Positions 1 to 8,510 of a DNA stretch of 64,000 nt are shown here, in pieces. The notes under the pieces are model-generated. The model worked only from the letters and a program-made list of their open reading frames with translations. It made no database searches and was not told the origin of the DNA. Position 1 is the stretch's first letter, and each line of letters begins with the position of its first letter. The DNA is from CAJXII01 sp965242915 (lineage in GTDB: Bacteria > Campylobacterota > Campylobacteria > Campylobacterales > Arcobacteraceae): assembly GCA_965242915.1 (NCBI GenBank), contig CBDETN010000023.1, positions 139,678 through 203,677 of the forward strand. The letters are read 5' to 3'. A program made the position numbers and the translations under genes.

Positions 1-957
1 AAACAATTGATGCTGTTTTTATTATCAACAGAACTTTTAATGACACTTTGCTTTTTGTTGATTAACAATTTAGGTGATGTTTGGATGTTATTTATATTTT
101 TATTTATTCGAATGAGCAGTGCATCTATGTTTTTTACAGCTGAGATGACTTTGATGCCTAAACTTTTAAGTGGGCAAGCTCTTATAAAAGCAAATGAACT
201 ACATTCTATTATCTGGTCATTTACTTTTACTGCAGGTATGGCTGTGGGTGGAATAGTGGTGAACTTATATGGAGTTAAAACATCATTTATAATTGACAGT
301 TTCTTTTTTATAATTGCTATTTTAATCTTATGGCGAACAATATTTAGTGTTAAGCATGTAAAAGTAGAAGAAAAAATATTCCAATCTATTAAAGATGGAT
401 TTAATTATATTAAATCAAATAAGCAGTTAGTTGAACTGATGCTTTTACATGGAGCCGTTGGATTAACTGCTTTTGATACACTTGTAACTTTATTAGCAGA
501 TTATCACTATAAATATATAATTGCAATCCCCCTTGCTATTGGAATGTCAAATGCGACTCGTGCCTTTGCACTTATGATAGGACCTCTTTTTATAAGTAAA
601 TGGATCACTAAAGAGAGATTGTTTTATTTATTTATTGTTCAAGGGTTAATGATAATATTATGGGCATTTATGCAAAATGATTTTTATATTGGTTTATTTG
701 GAATATTTTTAACAGGACTTGCTACAACAACACTTTGGTCATATACTTATGCTCTCTTGCAAGATAAAGTAGATCATCAATTTTTAGGGAGAGTATTGGC
801 TTATAATGAGATGGTATTTATGCTTTCAAATGTAACTACAACATTATTTATTGGTTTTATGGCAAGTTATGTAGGACTTGATATAATTACTATTATTTTA
901 GGTAGTTTATTTATAATAGTTGGATTTTATTACAAAAGGATTTTGAGATGGATTTAG
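1..957 (+). CDS. MFS-type transporter, 5' end outside the window
   Basis: The frame is open from the first base, so the N-terminus lies upstream. The visible ~318 residues are strongly hydrophobic, with at least eight predicted membrane spans separated by short basic loops. A central cytoplasmic loop at about residues 115-140 is rich in Lys and Glu. This is the layout of the C-terminal two-thirds of a major facilitator superfamily permease of the MFS_3/enterobactin-exporter type, which exports small molecules by proton antiport. No substrate can be assigned. Its stop overlaps the next gene by 10 bp, so the two are probably co-transcribed. Confidence 0.75.
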   Translation, partial: KQLMLFLLSTELLMTLCFLLINNLGDVWMLFIFLFIRMSSASMFFTAEMTLMPKLLSGQALIKANELHSIIWSFTFTAGMAVGGIVVNLYGVKTSFIIDSFFFIIAILILWRTIFSVKHVKVEEKIFQSIKDGFNYIKSNKQLVELMLLHGAVGLTAFDTLVTLLADYHYKYIIAIPLAIGMSNATRAFALMIGPLFISKWITKERLFYLFIVQGLMIILWAFMQNDFYIGLFGIFLTGLATTTLWSYTYALLQDKVDHQFLGRVLAYNEMVFMLSNVTTTLFIGFMASYVGLDIITIILGSLFIIVGFYYKRILRWI

Positions 958-1190
958 ATATAGAAGAAAATATAGAATTGAGAGTTTTATTGCTTGGTAT
1001 TTATAAAAGAGCAGATGAGGAAACTTTAATACATGTGGTAAAAACTATGGATAATAGCAGAGTATTTTCGTTAAAGCAGGGAAAAAAATATTTAAAAAGT
1101 CTTAGATCTTTAGGCTATGTTTCTGATGATAGTTTGACTATGATTGGAATTGAAAAAGCAAAAGAGATTGAACTAGAGTTTAAATTATAG
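948..1190 (+). CDS. small hypothetical protein, 80 aa
   Basis: I do not recognise a family. The protein is charged and apparently cytosolic, with alternating helices: an acidic start, then a basic stretch (GKKYLKSLRSLGY) and a C-terminal helix. The pattern could be a small winged-helix fold, but no diagnostic motif is visible. It overlaps the end of the transporter gene by 10 bp, which suggests translational coupling and perhaps a role tied to the transporter. It is followed directly by a tRNA gene on the opposite strand. Confidence 0.6.
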   Translation: MDLDIEENIELRVLLLGIYKRADEETLIHVVKTMDNSRVFSLKQGKKYLKSLRSLGYVSDDSLTMIGIEKAKEIELEFKL

Positions 1191-1200
1191 TATAAATCTG

Positions 1201-1284
1201 TGGTGCACCAGAGAAGATTTGAACTTCCACTCCGTTAAGAACGAGCCCCTCAAGCCCGCGTGTCTACCGTTTCACCACTGGTGC
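1201..1284 (-). tRNA. tRNA-Leu (anticodon GAG)
   Basis: On the minus strand the 84-nt gene folds as a class II tRNA. The 7-bp acceptor stem is GCACCAG/CTGGTGC, followed by discriminator A and an encoded CCA. The D-arm is TGGTGAAACGGTAGACAC. The anticodon stem CGGGC/GCTCG closes the loop TTGAGGG, giving anticodon GAG. There is a long variable arm, and the T-loop reads TTCAAAT. The IS nest begins about 70 bp away on its 5' side. Confidence 0.95.
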
Positions 1285-1351
1285 ATTTGTGATTGTAGAC
1301 GGGAATCATACATAATAGTCTATGTTATATTGATTAATATGATGTAATTTG

Positions 1352-1512
1352 CAAAAATCACTCCCAAAAAGACACCGTATCACTTTTTATCTGGACACTT
1401 TTAATAAAAAAGTGATAGGAAAGTTTAAATTAAGTTTATTTGCTGGATTAAAACTAATTTAAGTTTGAGATATTCTCCATATTAAACTACACTTCTAAAA
1501 ATATTAGGAGTG
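1352..1512. repeat. IS21-type left end, copy in left orientation
   Basis: This ~150-bp stretch recurs, nearly identical and inverted, at 4306-4466, and shorter diverged relatives occur at 8093-8184 and 63852-63942. It contains the core AAAGACACCGTATCAC and internal repeats of the TGGACACTT and AAGTGATA type. Its position just upstream of an istA reading frame identifies it as the multi-repeat transposase-binding end of an IS21-family element. Confidence 0.7.
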
Positions 1513-1517
1513 TATCA

Positions 1518-1913
1518 ATGAGGAGAGTTTTAATGAAACAGATTAAAGAGATACTAAAATTAAAGTATCAAATGGATTTCTCATATAGGAGAATAGCAAA
1601 GAGTCTTGGTGTATCTAGATCTGCTGCAGCTGAATATTGTAGAAGATTTGAGATATTACCAGATAAACTGGAAGATTTTTTATTGCATGATGAAGATATT
1701 ATGTATAAAATGCTTTTCCCTGAACAAACTATATTACACAGGCAATCTTCAAGACCTAAACCTGATGTTGAATATATTGATAAAGAAATTCGTAAAAAAG
1801 GTGTTACATATCTATTGTTATGGCAAGAGTATAAAGAGCAGAATCCTGATGGTTATGGATACACTCAATTTAAAAGGGACTGTAAATCTAACTGTGTAAA
1901 TCCAAAAATATGA
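1518..1913 (+). pseudogene. istA: IS21-family transposase IstA, N-terminal fragment
   Basis: The 131 residues match the start of IS21 IstA. A helix-turn-helix (YRRIAKSLGVSRSAAAEY, about residues 23-40) is followed by the family's conserved segment ending PDGYGYTQFKRD at about residue 120. IstA is normally around 400-500 aa with a DDE catalytic core, so most of the protein, including the catalytic part, is missing. The frame runs into the left inverted repeat of an IS256-type element at 1891 and stops there. A TAGGAG ribosome-binding site 7 bp upstream supports this start. No istB follows. Confidence 0.8.
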
Positions 1914-1959
1914 TTATTTGATAAAATATCAAATATGAAAAATATTAAGGATTTACATA

Positions 1960-3193
1960 ATGAATTTATTAAATACAGAAGAATTAAAAAGACAAATAGC
2001 TAATGGAACATTTACAGGATTAGATGATATTAGAAAAGAGTTTAAAAATATACTCAAAGAGGTAATACAAACTGCATCACAAGAAGAGCTAACCTCACAC
2101 TTAGGTTATGATAAACATCAAGAATCAGACAATCAGAACTATCGTAACGGTTACAACGATAAAACTATAAAATCAAAATATGGAAATATAGATGTTGCGA
2201 TTCCAAGAGATTTGCAAGTGTGGATTCCGCTACGCTCCATGAGAATCAAGCTTTGAACCACAACTTGTTAAAAAAAGAGAAATACTACTAAATGGTAGTG
2301 AAGATATGATAATATCACTCTATACCAAAGGTATGAGTGTAAGAGATATACAACTTCATCTTGATGATTTATATGGTTATGAATTATCAACTCAAACCAT
2401 ATCTAACATTACAGAAAAAGCTAAAGAGTGGCAAATAAGACCCTTAGAAAAGATATATCCAATAATCTTTATGGATGCAACAGTACTTAAAATTAGAGTT
2501 GATAGAGTAGTTAAAAATATAGCTGCATATATAATGCTAGGAGTTACACTAGAAGGTAAAAAAGAGATTATAGGTATTTGGATAGGTGAAAATGAAACTA
2601 GTAAATATTGGCTTACAGTTTTAAATGATATTCAAAAAAGAGGAGTACAAGATGTACTTATCTTTGCAATAGATGGTCTTAATGGCTTTAGTGAAGCAAT
2701 TAGTGCAGTTTATCCTAAGGCAGAGATACAAAGGTGTATAGTACATCAAATAAGAAGTTCATTAAAGTTTGTATCTTGGAAAGATAGAAAAGCAGTTGCT
2801 AAAGATTTAAAATCAGTTTATACAGCTTACACTGAAGAAGATGGACAATTAGCACTTACAGAGTTTAATGATATCTGGGGTAAAAAATATCCTAACATTA
2901 CTGTTTCTTGGACAAATCACTGGTCTGAATTGTCTACATTTTTTAAATATCCAGATTCTGTGAGAAAATTAATTTATACAACAAATCCTATTGAATCTTT
3001 AAATGCTGCTATAAAAAGAAAAACTAAATCTAAGGGTTCATTTCCAACAGAAGATTCAGCTTTTAAAGTGATGTATCTGGCTTGTGCTGAACAACAAAAT
3101 AAATGGAATGCTTCTAGTATTAGAAATTGGTTTGAGATTTATCCTCAACTTAGTATATTTTTTAAGGAGATTATGGCAAAATATGAGAAGTGA
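1960..3193 (+). pseudogene. IS256-family transposase, frame-disrupted
   Basis: Two frames together make one mutator-type transposase. The first (from 1960) covers the N-terminal domain with the family motif YRNGY. The second, entered at about 2249 with SFEPQLVKKRE, continues to the end and includes the catalytic region (MDAT, the IDGL stretch, RCIVHQIR, and TTNPIESLN near the third acidic residue). Between them a GC-richer stretch of about 37 bp (2213-2249) replaces what should be about nine bases, shifting the frame and ending the first part at 2256. Restored, the protein would be about 400 aa, normal for the family. The element should not be autonomous. Confidence 0.85.
2213..2249. repeat. 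short GC-rich insert inside IS256 transposase
   Basis: The insert contains GGATTCCGCTACGCTCCATG. A close relative, ATTCCGCTTTGCTCCATG, lies just 5' of metG at 43061-43080. The two share ATTCCGCT followed, two bases later, by GCTCCATG, and stand out from the AT-rich surroundings. The insertion breaks the transposase frame. It may be a small dispersed repeat; only two copies are visible here. Confidence 0.45.
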
Positions 3194-3222
3194 TTAAAAA
3201 GAAACTGCTGGGTTTACACAGT

Positions 3223-3784
3223 TTATTTTACACTCTCATTATTATTTGCACTATGCATTCTTTGTCTATTGTAATATACTTCTATATATTAAAATATAGA
3301 TTGATTAGCTTTTGATTTAGTTTCATAAATCTCATGATGAGTAAGTTCAGTTTTTAATGTATGGAAAAAACTTTCAGCAACTGCATTATCCCAACAATTA
3401 CCTTTTCTACTCATACTTTGTATAATTCCATTTTCTTCTAATAAATCTTTATGAGAGTAAGATGCATACTGACTACCTCTATCTGTATGCCATATTAAAC
3501 CTTTTCTTTTTATTTGCTACAAGATTTAAATCTTTCATAATATTTCCAATTCGTCTTCTTGAAACAATAAGCCCATATAATCGCTCTAGTTTATCTTTTA
3601 GCCGTCTTGTACCATATTTGCATCTACTTTGAATAAATATAATCTCTATTAACTCATTAAGTTTATCATCTACTGTTTTAACTATACATCCATTATTAAT
3701 CCAATGATAATAACTTGAAATATCTACTTTTAATATTTTGCACATTAGATTTTTATTGAAGTTCATTTTATTATCTTTTATCAA
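3223..3784 (-). pseudogene. IS3-family transposase OrfB, internally deleted
   Basis: The N-terminal part (from 3784) shows the HTH_21 region of IS3 OrfB with RCKYGTRRLKDKLERL and SRRRIGNIMKDLNL. The C-terminal part, in another frame from about 3500 down to 3223, has HTDRGSQYAS, NCWDNAVAESFFHTLK and YNRQRMHS, which cover the second Asp and the Glu of the DDE triad. The middle of the integrase core, including the first catalytic Asp, is missing and the two parts are out of frame. The last codons abut the right end of the IS256 element, which has cut the natural C-terminus. Confidence 0.85.
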
Positions 3785-3830
3785 GGTATACTTTATTGAA
3801 CTTCTTTCGCAAAGTATACTGCTGCTTTTT

Positions 3831-4094
3831 TTAATGCCTAAGTAGTTTAGTTTCTCTTCTTAGCCTTTTATTCTCTTGTTCTAAAGTTTCTTTGGGAGTT
3901 TTGACTATAGATTTAGTTAAATCTTGATTGGCCTTTTTATATTCATTCATCCAATTATAAATTGTCTTAGGATTTACATCTAAATCTTTAGCAATTTTTA
4001 GAACTAAATCACCACTATTTAAAACCAACTGTATTGTTGAATCTCTAAACTCTCTTGTATATTGACTATTTTTCATATTTTCTACTTTCTTCAT
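3831..4094 (-). CDS. IS3-family OrfA (helix-turn-helix subunit)
   Basis: This 87-aa protein is typical IS3 OrfA. It has an N-terminal Tnp_1 helix-turn-helix (YTREFRDSTIQLVL, then IAKDLDVNPKTIYNWM) and a C-terminal leucine-rich coiled coil (LEQENKRLRRETKLL). Family members make an OrfAB fusion by -1 frameshifting into orfB, whose frame begins just downstream. The true start may be the internal ATG six codons in. Because OrfB is deleted, this product alone could only bind DNA or act as an inhibitor. Confidence 0.75.
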   Translation of the reverse strand: MKKVENMKNSQYTREFRDSTIQLVLNSGDLVLKIAKDLDVNPKTIYNWMNEYKKANQDLTKSIVKTPKETLEQENKRLRRETKLLRH

Positions 4095-4135
4095 ACTTTT
4101 ATTTTAACTTAGATTTATTTAAGTTCTAAGTATGA

Positions 4136-4153
4136 ATTAGTGTAGCCAGATCA
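4136..4153. repeat. IS3-type terminal inverted repeat
   Basis: Read on the minus strand this is TGATCTGGCTACACTAAT, which starts TGATCT as in many IS3-family ends, about 60 bp upstream of orfA. It is therefore the left end of the deleted IS3 element. The same 18 bases recur in the same orientation at 54221-54238 without any attached transposase. Confidence 0.6.
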
Positions 4154-4154
4154 A

Positions 4155-4277
4155 AATGTACTTGAAGGTGGAGTATTCTCGCACATGAAAAATATGATTA
4201 GTTTACATCGTGGATTAATCAAAAGTATGAAGCTTATGTTGGTTGATTTTTATTTACTAAATTATCAAAAAAAGTAA
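4155..4277 (+). pseudogene. transposase C-terminal fragment
   Basis: This open frame without a start reads NVLEGGVFSHMKN, then SLHRGLIKSMKL, then a stop. It resembles the extreme C-terminus of IS1249/IS256-like transposases, where an N-x-LEGG-x-S-x-hK motif precedes an LHRGL stretch. It starts immediately next to the IS3 end, so the rest was lost when IS3 inserted or recombined. The family assignment is from memory and is tentative. Confidence 0.45.
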
Positions 4278-4305
4278 TTATTCAGGCGCCCATATTTTTC
4301 ATTAA

Positions 4306-4466
4306 GTCTAATATTTTTAGAAGTGTAGTTTAATATGGAGAATATCTCAAACTTAAATTAGTTTTAATCCAGCAAATAAACTTAATTTAAACTTTCCTAT
4401 CACTTTTTCAACCAAAGTGTCCAGATAAAAAGTGATATGGTGTCTTTTTGGGAGTGATTTTTGCAT
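4306..4466. repeat. IS21-type end, inverted copy
   Basis: This is the near-identical reverse complement of 1352-1512, differing by only a few bases (for example CCATATCAC against CCGTATCAC). Together the two copies form ~150-bp inverted repeats around the whole IS nest. Both carry the same (left) end of the IS21-type element, so this is not a normal left/right pair of one element. Confidence 0.7.
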
Positions 4467-4544
4467 TTTTTCTTTAGATACAGTATAATTATGTATTAAT
4501 TAATATTATTCATAGTATAATCGTACTATTTAGAATGAAAGGCT

Positions 4545-5684
4545 TTGAATATGAACATTATATTTAAACTATTGCTTTTATTTACCTTAGCAGGTTATAC
4601 ATATGCAAGCGGAGCAAAAAAAGAATATACAATTATTGTATGTAGTACTGAAAATATTGAAAATGCAAATATTTTTATTAAAAATAATTTAGCAAACGAT
4701 AAAAAAATATATATATTAAAAAAGTTTTTTAGATATTCTAATAGATATAGAGTTGCTTATGGTAATTTTAAGAATATCAAAAATGCTAAAAGAGTCAAGG
4801 CACTATTACCATCAAAATTACAACGCTTAAATCCATATATTGATCAACTAAAGATATTCAATAAAAATGATTTAAAAACTATACCTAAAGGAAAAAAATA
4901 TTTTTTAGTTAAAGTAATAGAACCTAAAAAAACTTTGAAAAAAACAACAAAAGTAGCCAAACCAATAGATATAGCTATTATACAACCTAAAAATGATTTA
5001 AAGATGGTAACCAATATGGACAACTCCGTCAAAAATCATACAGTAGATATAGAAGAATCTCATATGATAATATTTAAAAGAGAAACAAATATCATCACGG
5101 AACCACAAATACAATTAAAAAAATCAACTGAATCAAAAGCTATATCACAAAATAAATATTTTGTAGGAGTAAATATAATTCACGGTAAAGTTTACTCGAA
5201 TGTTTCAGGTACGATATCGATGGCTAGTTCTGGAAGCATTGTTGTTAATACTCCTGCTGATACTAATATTAACTTTAAAGTTGGTGTACTTACAGATTAT
5301 GATAGATTTACTATTACTGCGGGTAAAAAACTAGATGCTATAGGGATGAAATACAGTTCAACTACCATAGGATATGATATATTATTTAACTTATATAAAG
5401 AATATATTCCATATGCAGGTGTACACATAGGAAGCGGTAAATTAGAAGATGAATTATTTGGTAATAAAAATATAAATGAATATGGTGTACAAGCAGGAAT
5501 ATTAAAGGATATTAATGAAAATTTCCAATTTGAAGCAGGAATAATATATACGCAATTCTCAGGTAAAATTACAGCTACAAATAGAAGTGGTACTTATCAA
5601 GGTGATACTTTTACTAATTTAAATGGGAGTCGTGAAATGAAAGATTTTGCAGCTATATATACAGGCTTAAATTATAAGTTTTAA
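4545..5684 (+). CDS. secreted SPOR-like / outer-membrane beta-barrel protein
   Basis: I do not recognise the exact family. Residues 1-21 form a signal peptide ending YTYA-SGA. Residues ~25-105 look like a SPOR-type fold (KEYTIIVCS..., RYRVAYGNFKNIKNAKRVKALLP). A Lys/Thr-rich linker follows (~105-195), then a C-terminal half of alternating hydrophobic and polar strands (YFVGVNI...) ending in a terminal Phe (GLNYKF), the usual signature of an outer-membrane beta barrel recognised by BAM. Inference: an outer-membrane protein with a periplasmic part that may contact peptidoglycan. An AAGG-type ribosome-binding site lies a few bases upstream. The gene follows the inverted IS21 end. Confidence 0.7.
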   Translation: MNMNIIFKLLLLFTLAGYTYASGAKKEYTIIVCSTENIENANIFIKNNLANDKKIYILKKFFRYSNRYRVAYGNFKNIKNAKRVKALLPSKLQRLNPYIDQLKIFNKNDLKTIPKGKKYFLVKVIEPKKTLKKTTKVAKPIDIAIIQPKNDLKMVTNMDNSVKNHTVDIEESHMIIFKRETNIITEPQIQLKKSTESKAISQNKYFVGVNIIHGKVYSNVSGTISMASSGSIVVNTPADTNINFKVGVLTDYDRFTITAGKKLDAIGMKYSSTTIGYDILFNLYKEYIPYAGVHIGSGKLEDELFGNKNINEYGVQAGILKDINENFQFEAGIIYTQFSGKITATNRSGTYQGDTFTNLNGSREMKDFAAIYTGLNYKF

Positions 5685-5811
5685 TAAACTAAAGTATGAT
5701 TTAAAAATATAAAGAGTATATAAAATGCTCTATCTCTTTTTTGCTTTTAATTTATCAAATGGCTTATAATAATTCAGATATATTTATAGATCAAATAGAT
5801 ACAATCTGATT

Positions 5812-6333
5812 ATGAAATTAGAAGAAGCAATAAATAAATATTTTACTAGGGATAGTATCATTGATAGTATATGTAAATATCAATTATATTATCAAATGGG
5901 TTTAGATAATGTAGTTTTTCAGTCTACGCAAGATTTAGAAGAAACACGGAAGAAATTAGAAGAGTTGAATCTTCAAATAAATAGTCAAAAAGTCTTTGAA
6001 TCTATGCAAGAGATAGTATTACATTTATCGCATAATGATGATTTTGAAGAAAAGTTTGAAAGTCATTTGAGCTTAACTGCTTTAGCTCAAATGCTAAATG
6101 ATTTTATAGAAGCAGACAAAGGACTTATAGACTCAAAACCTTTTGCTGATATGATATATGAACAAATCAAAGATGATAAGTTTTTTGACGATGTAATGAA
6201 AGAACAATTTGATAATGACTACGAATTTATTTTAACAACCTGGGAAGCAGCAATAACAGATGAAATAGCAAGGGATATTAAAGATGTAGTTTTAGAAATA
6301 TTTTACAAAGAATCGAATGAACATAAAAAATAA
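5812..6333 (+). CDS. hypothetical protein, 173 aa, acidic and helical
   Basis: No family is recognised. The protein is acidic, without signal peptide or membrane span, and predominantly alpha-helical. A coiled-coil-like stretch runs over about residues 40-70 (LEETRKKLEELNLQINSQ). The next small gene begins 13 bp downstream on the same strand, suggesting a two-gene unit. It lies between two mobile-element remnants and may be cargo. Confidence 0.55.
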   Translation: MKLEEAINKYFTRDSIIDSICKYQLYYQMGLDNVVFQSTQDLEETRKKLEELNLQINSQKVFESMQEIVLHLSHNDDFEEKFESHLSLTALAQMLNDFIEADKGLIDSKPFADMIYEQIKDDKFFDDVMKEQFDNDYEFILTTWEAAITDEIARDIKDVVLEIFYKESNEHKK

Positions 6334-6346
6334 AATTAGATAAATA

Positions 6347-6643
6347 ATGCAAACACTAAAACGATATATTATAATTACAATTATTGCTTCTATTACTGGA
6401 ATAGGATTATCCTATACTTTTCAACACTATTTTACTATTGAACTTCATAAAGAAGCATTAGCATTTAAAAAAGATAAATATATAATATCTCACTTGACTG
6501 ATTTGTATATGTTAGCTTGTTCGGATAAAAAGTATCAAAAAGATAAAGAATGTATTATATTATCAAAAGAAATTGAAGTTACATATTTAAGAGTGAATAA
6601 TGACTACAAATTTATTAACTTTTATCTTCAATATATTAATTAG
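6347..6643 (+). CDS. small membrane-anchored hypothetical protein, 98 aa
   Basis: A short basic start (MQTLKRY) precedes one hydrophobic segment at about residues 8-25 (IIITIIASITGIGLSYTF), so the protein is probably anchored in the inner membrane with a ~70-residue periplasmic part. Two cysteines (LACSDKK and KECIIL) are about 13 residues apart and could form a disulfide. No family is recognised. It follows the 173-aa gene by 13 bp and is the last gene before an IS element. Confidence 0.5.
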   Translation: MQTLKRYIIITIIASITGIGLSYTFQHYFTIELHKEALAFKKDKYIISHLTDLYMLACSDKKYQKDKECIILSKEIEVTYLRVNNDYKFINFYLQYIN

Positions 6644-6730
6644 AGTGCATATATTTTTTCCTTTTATTCTTTATTACATTTAGCATAAAAATTAAGAAAG
6701 CATATACTATAATAATATAGATAGATAAAT

Positions 6731-8063
6731 TATAATACCCCAAGAAGACAAGACAACTTTTTCTAAATCCTTATTCTCTTTTTCACCTGTTACCTTATGC
6801 CACAATTTCAACTAATTTATCATAATCCTTATTATTAATTTTTAAACTATCATAATAAAAACTCATTGGTTTTTTATAATTTAAAGTTTGATGAAATCTT
6901 TTATGATTATAAAAATCAATATAATCTTTCACATCAGTTTTTAACTCTTTAATTGTGTTATATTCATTTAGATAAATTCTTTCAACTTTTGCACTTCGCC
7001 AGAATCTCTCTATACAAATATTATCAGTAGCTCTACCTTTACCATCCATTGAGATAATGATGCCATTATCTTTTAAAGTCTGTGTATGGATATGACTTGT
7101 GTATTGACTGCCTTGATCTGTATTAAATATTTCAGGTTTACCATATAGCGATAATGCTTCATTTAGAACATCCATTGTTAAAGCTGAATCCATAGTGTTG
7201 GATATTTTCCAAGATAGTACAGCTTTAGAATACCAATCAATTATAGCTGCTAAATAAACCATGCCGCCATTAATCTTGATATATGTTATATCCGTACTCC
7301 ATACTTGATTTGCTTTTACTATGTCAACTCCTCTAAGCTTGTAAGAGTATTTTTTATGTTGCTTATCTGGTATTGATAGATTTATTGGTTTAACTGCTAA
7401 TATTGGCTTTAAACCCATCTCTTGTCTATATTTATAAACAGTATTCAAACTTATATTGTATCCATCTTCTAAAAGTTGCTGATGAACTTTTAAAGCTCCA
7501 TATATTGGTATTTGCTCATAAATATCATTTATCTTATCTTTGAGTGATATTTTATGCTTATTTTCTATAGGCTTATAATATAAGCTGCTTGGATTTAATT
7601 TTATAAGTTTACATTGAGTTGATACTGAAATATATGTTAGCTTAGACTCTATCAACTCTTTTTTATTAGATAAGTCCAAGCTTTGTAGCTTTTCCTCAAG
7701 CCATTCCTTTTCAACTGTCATTTTACTTACTATCTTTGCATAATCATCTATTTTAGATTGTAATTTTAAGTTTTCGTCTTTATATTCTTTGATAGCCTTT
7801 GCAGGCTCCATTGCCAACTCTGCATTATCCAAAAATATCTTCTTCCAATTTTGGATATTTTTAGGTGTTATATTATTTTTACTTGCTATCTCATTTAAAG
7901 TCTTTTCACCTTTTAAAACTTCTAAAACAATTTTTGTTTTAAATTTTGCTGTAAATATTCTTCTTTTTGTACTCATTTTTTACCCCTATTAAATATTTTA
8001 TTATTTTAACTTTTTAGGAATAAGAATCTTATTTTTTCGTTCTTATTTTCTTGGGGTATTATA
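6731..8063 (-). mobile_element. IS3-family element, copy 1 (1333 bp)
   Basis: This is one of two virtually identical copies in the window (the other is 52889-54221). Terminal inverted repeats TATAATACCCCAAGAA and their complement bound both. The outer TATA on each side may be part of the repeat or a 4-bp target duplication; both copies have it. One internal difference was seen, T at 7727 against C at 53885, changing Ser to Gly. The near identity implies recent transposition. Confidence 0.9.
6795..7976 (-). CDS. IS3-family transposase, single-frame, 393 aa
   Basis: OrfA and OrfB functions are fused in one uninterrupted frame. There is an N-terminal Tnp_1 helix-turn-helix (residues ~5-45, KTLNEIASKNNITPKNIQNW), a leucine-zipper-like stretch (~65-100), an HTH_21 region (~140-185) and an rve integrase core. 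The core carries WSTDITYI (first Asp), NTDQGSQY (second Asp) and ERFWRSAK (Glu), completing DDE. No programmed frameshift is needed, unlike most IS3 elements. All catalytic residues are present, so the element should be active. Confidence 0.92.
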   Translation of the reverse strand: MSTKRRIFTAKFKTKIVLEVLKGEKTLNEIASKNNITPKNIQNWKKIFLDNAELAMEPAKAIKEYKDENLKLQSKIDDYAKIVSKMTVEKEWLEEKLQSLDLSNKKELIESKLTYISVSTQCKLIKLNPSSLYYKPIENKHKISLKDKINDIYEQIPIYGALKVHQQLLEDGYNISLNTVYKYRQEMGLKPILAVKPINLSIPDKQHKKYSYKLRGVDIVKANQVWSTDITYIKINGGMVYLAAIIDWYSKAVLSWKISNTMDSALTMDVLNEALSLYGKPEIFNTDQGSQYTSHIHTQTLKDNGIIISMDGKGRATDNICIERFWRSAKVERIYLNEYNTIKELKTDVKDYIDFYNHKRFHQTLNYKKPMSFYYDSLKINNKDYDKLVEIVA

Positions 8064-8092
8064 ATAAACTCTTCTCATAATTACTCCTAAAG

Positions 8093-8184
8093 TTTTTAGA
8101 AGTGTAGTTTAATATGGAAAATATCTCAATCTTAAATGAAACTTACCTATCACTTTTTTATCAAAAGTGTTCAAGTGTTAACCG
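8093..8184. repeat. diverged IS21-type end
   Basis: The stretch TTTTTAGAAGTGTAGTTTAA through TATCACTTTTTTATCA matches the inner part of the 4306-4466 repeat in the same orientation but lacks the terminal AAAGACACC core. It is therefore a truncated copy. With 4306-4466 it brackets the 4.5-8.1 kb segment as direct repeats. Confidence 0.5.
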
Positions 8185-8391
8185 CTAGGGTGTTCGAATG
8201 TAAAGTTGGATGCATCATTTGAACCAACATTATTAAAGGAACTGATGTAATGGAAGCAATAAGATATTTAACAGATGGTGAAATTAACTGGTGGCTCGAT
8301 TACTGTCACATATTATTAAATTTTTTTATTTAGTAACACTTACTTCATTTTTAAGCTATACTGATAATGAAATCAAAATAAAGGAGATATT

Positions 8392-8493
8392 ATGGCAAAA
8401 GGTAAAAATGTACAAAAAGCTGTTAAAACAGCATCAACAAAATCGTTAAAAGAAAAAAGAGCTGAAAAGAAAGCAAAAAAAGCTTCAAAATAA
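8392..8493 (+). CDS. tiny basic protein, 33 aa
   Basis: The protein starts MAKGKNVQKAVKTASTK and is Lys/Ala-rich throughout, with nearly a third of residues lysine. An excellent ribosome-binding site, AAGGAG, lies 7 bp before the ATG, and the frame has no ambiguity. Such proteins are usually missed by gene callers. No function is known to me; the charge suggests nucleic-acid or ribosome binding. It faces a second small Lys-rich gene tail to tail and lies about 0.6 kb from a cold-shock gene. Confidence 0.6.
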   Translation: MAKGKNVQKAVKTASTKSLKEKRAEKKAKKASK

Positions 8494-8510
8494 TAGTATA
8501 TGATACTTGG

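Larger units (their letters stand above)
1891..3222 (+). mobile_element. IS256-family (mutator type) insertion sequence, defective
   Basis: Imperfect terminal inverted repeats, ACTGTGTAAATCC on the left and GGGTTTACACAGT on the right, bracket a mutator-type transposase. The left flank (TAAATCTA) and right flank (TTATTTTA) do not match. The 8-9 bp target duplication expected for IS256 is therefore absent. The left flank is an istA fragment and the right flank is the end of an IS3 orfB, so the copy now sits at a recombination junction. Confidence 0.8.

Noticed and set aside
8250..8333. 27-aa frame starting MEAIRYLTDGEINWWLDYCH
   Set aside because: Reads like a gene fragment, but has only a weak AAAGGA site, stops at once, and is next to IS debris; no family seen.
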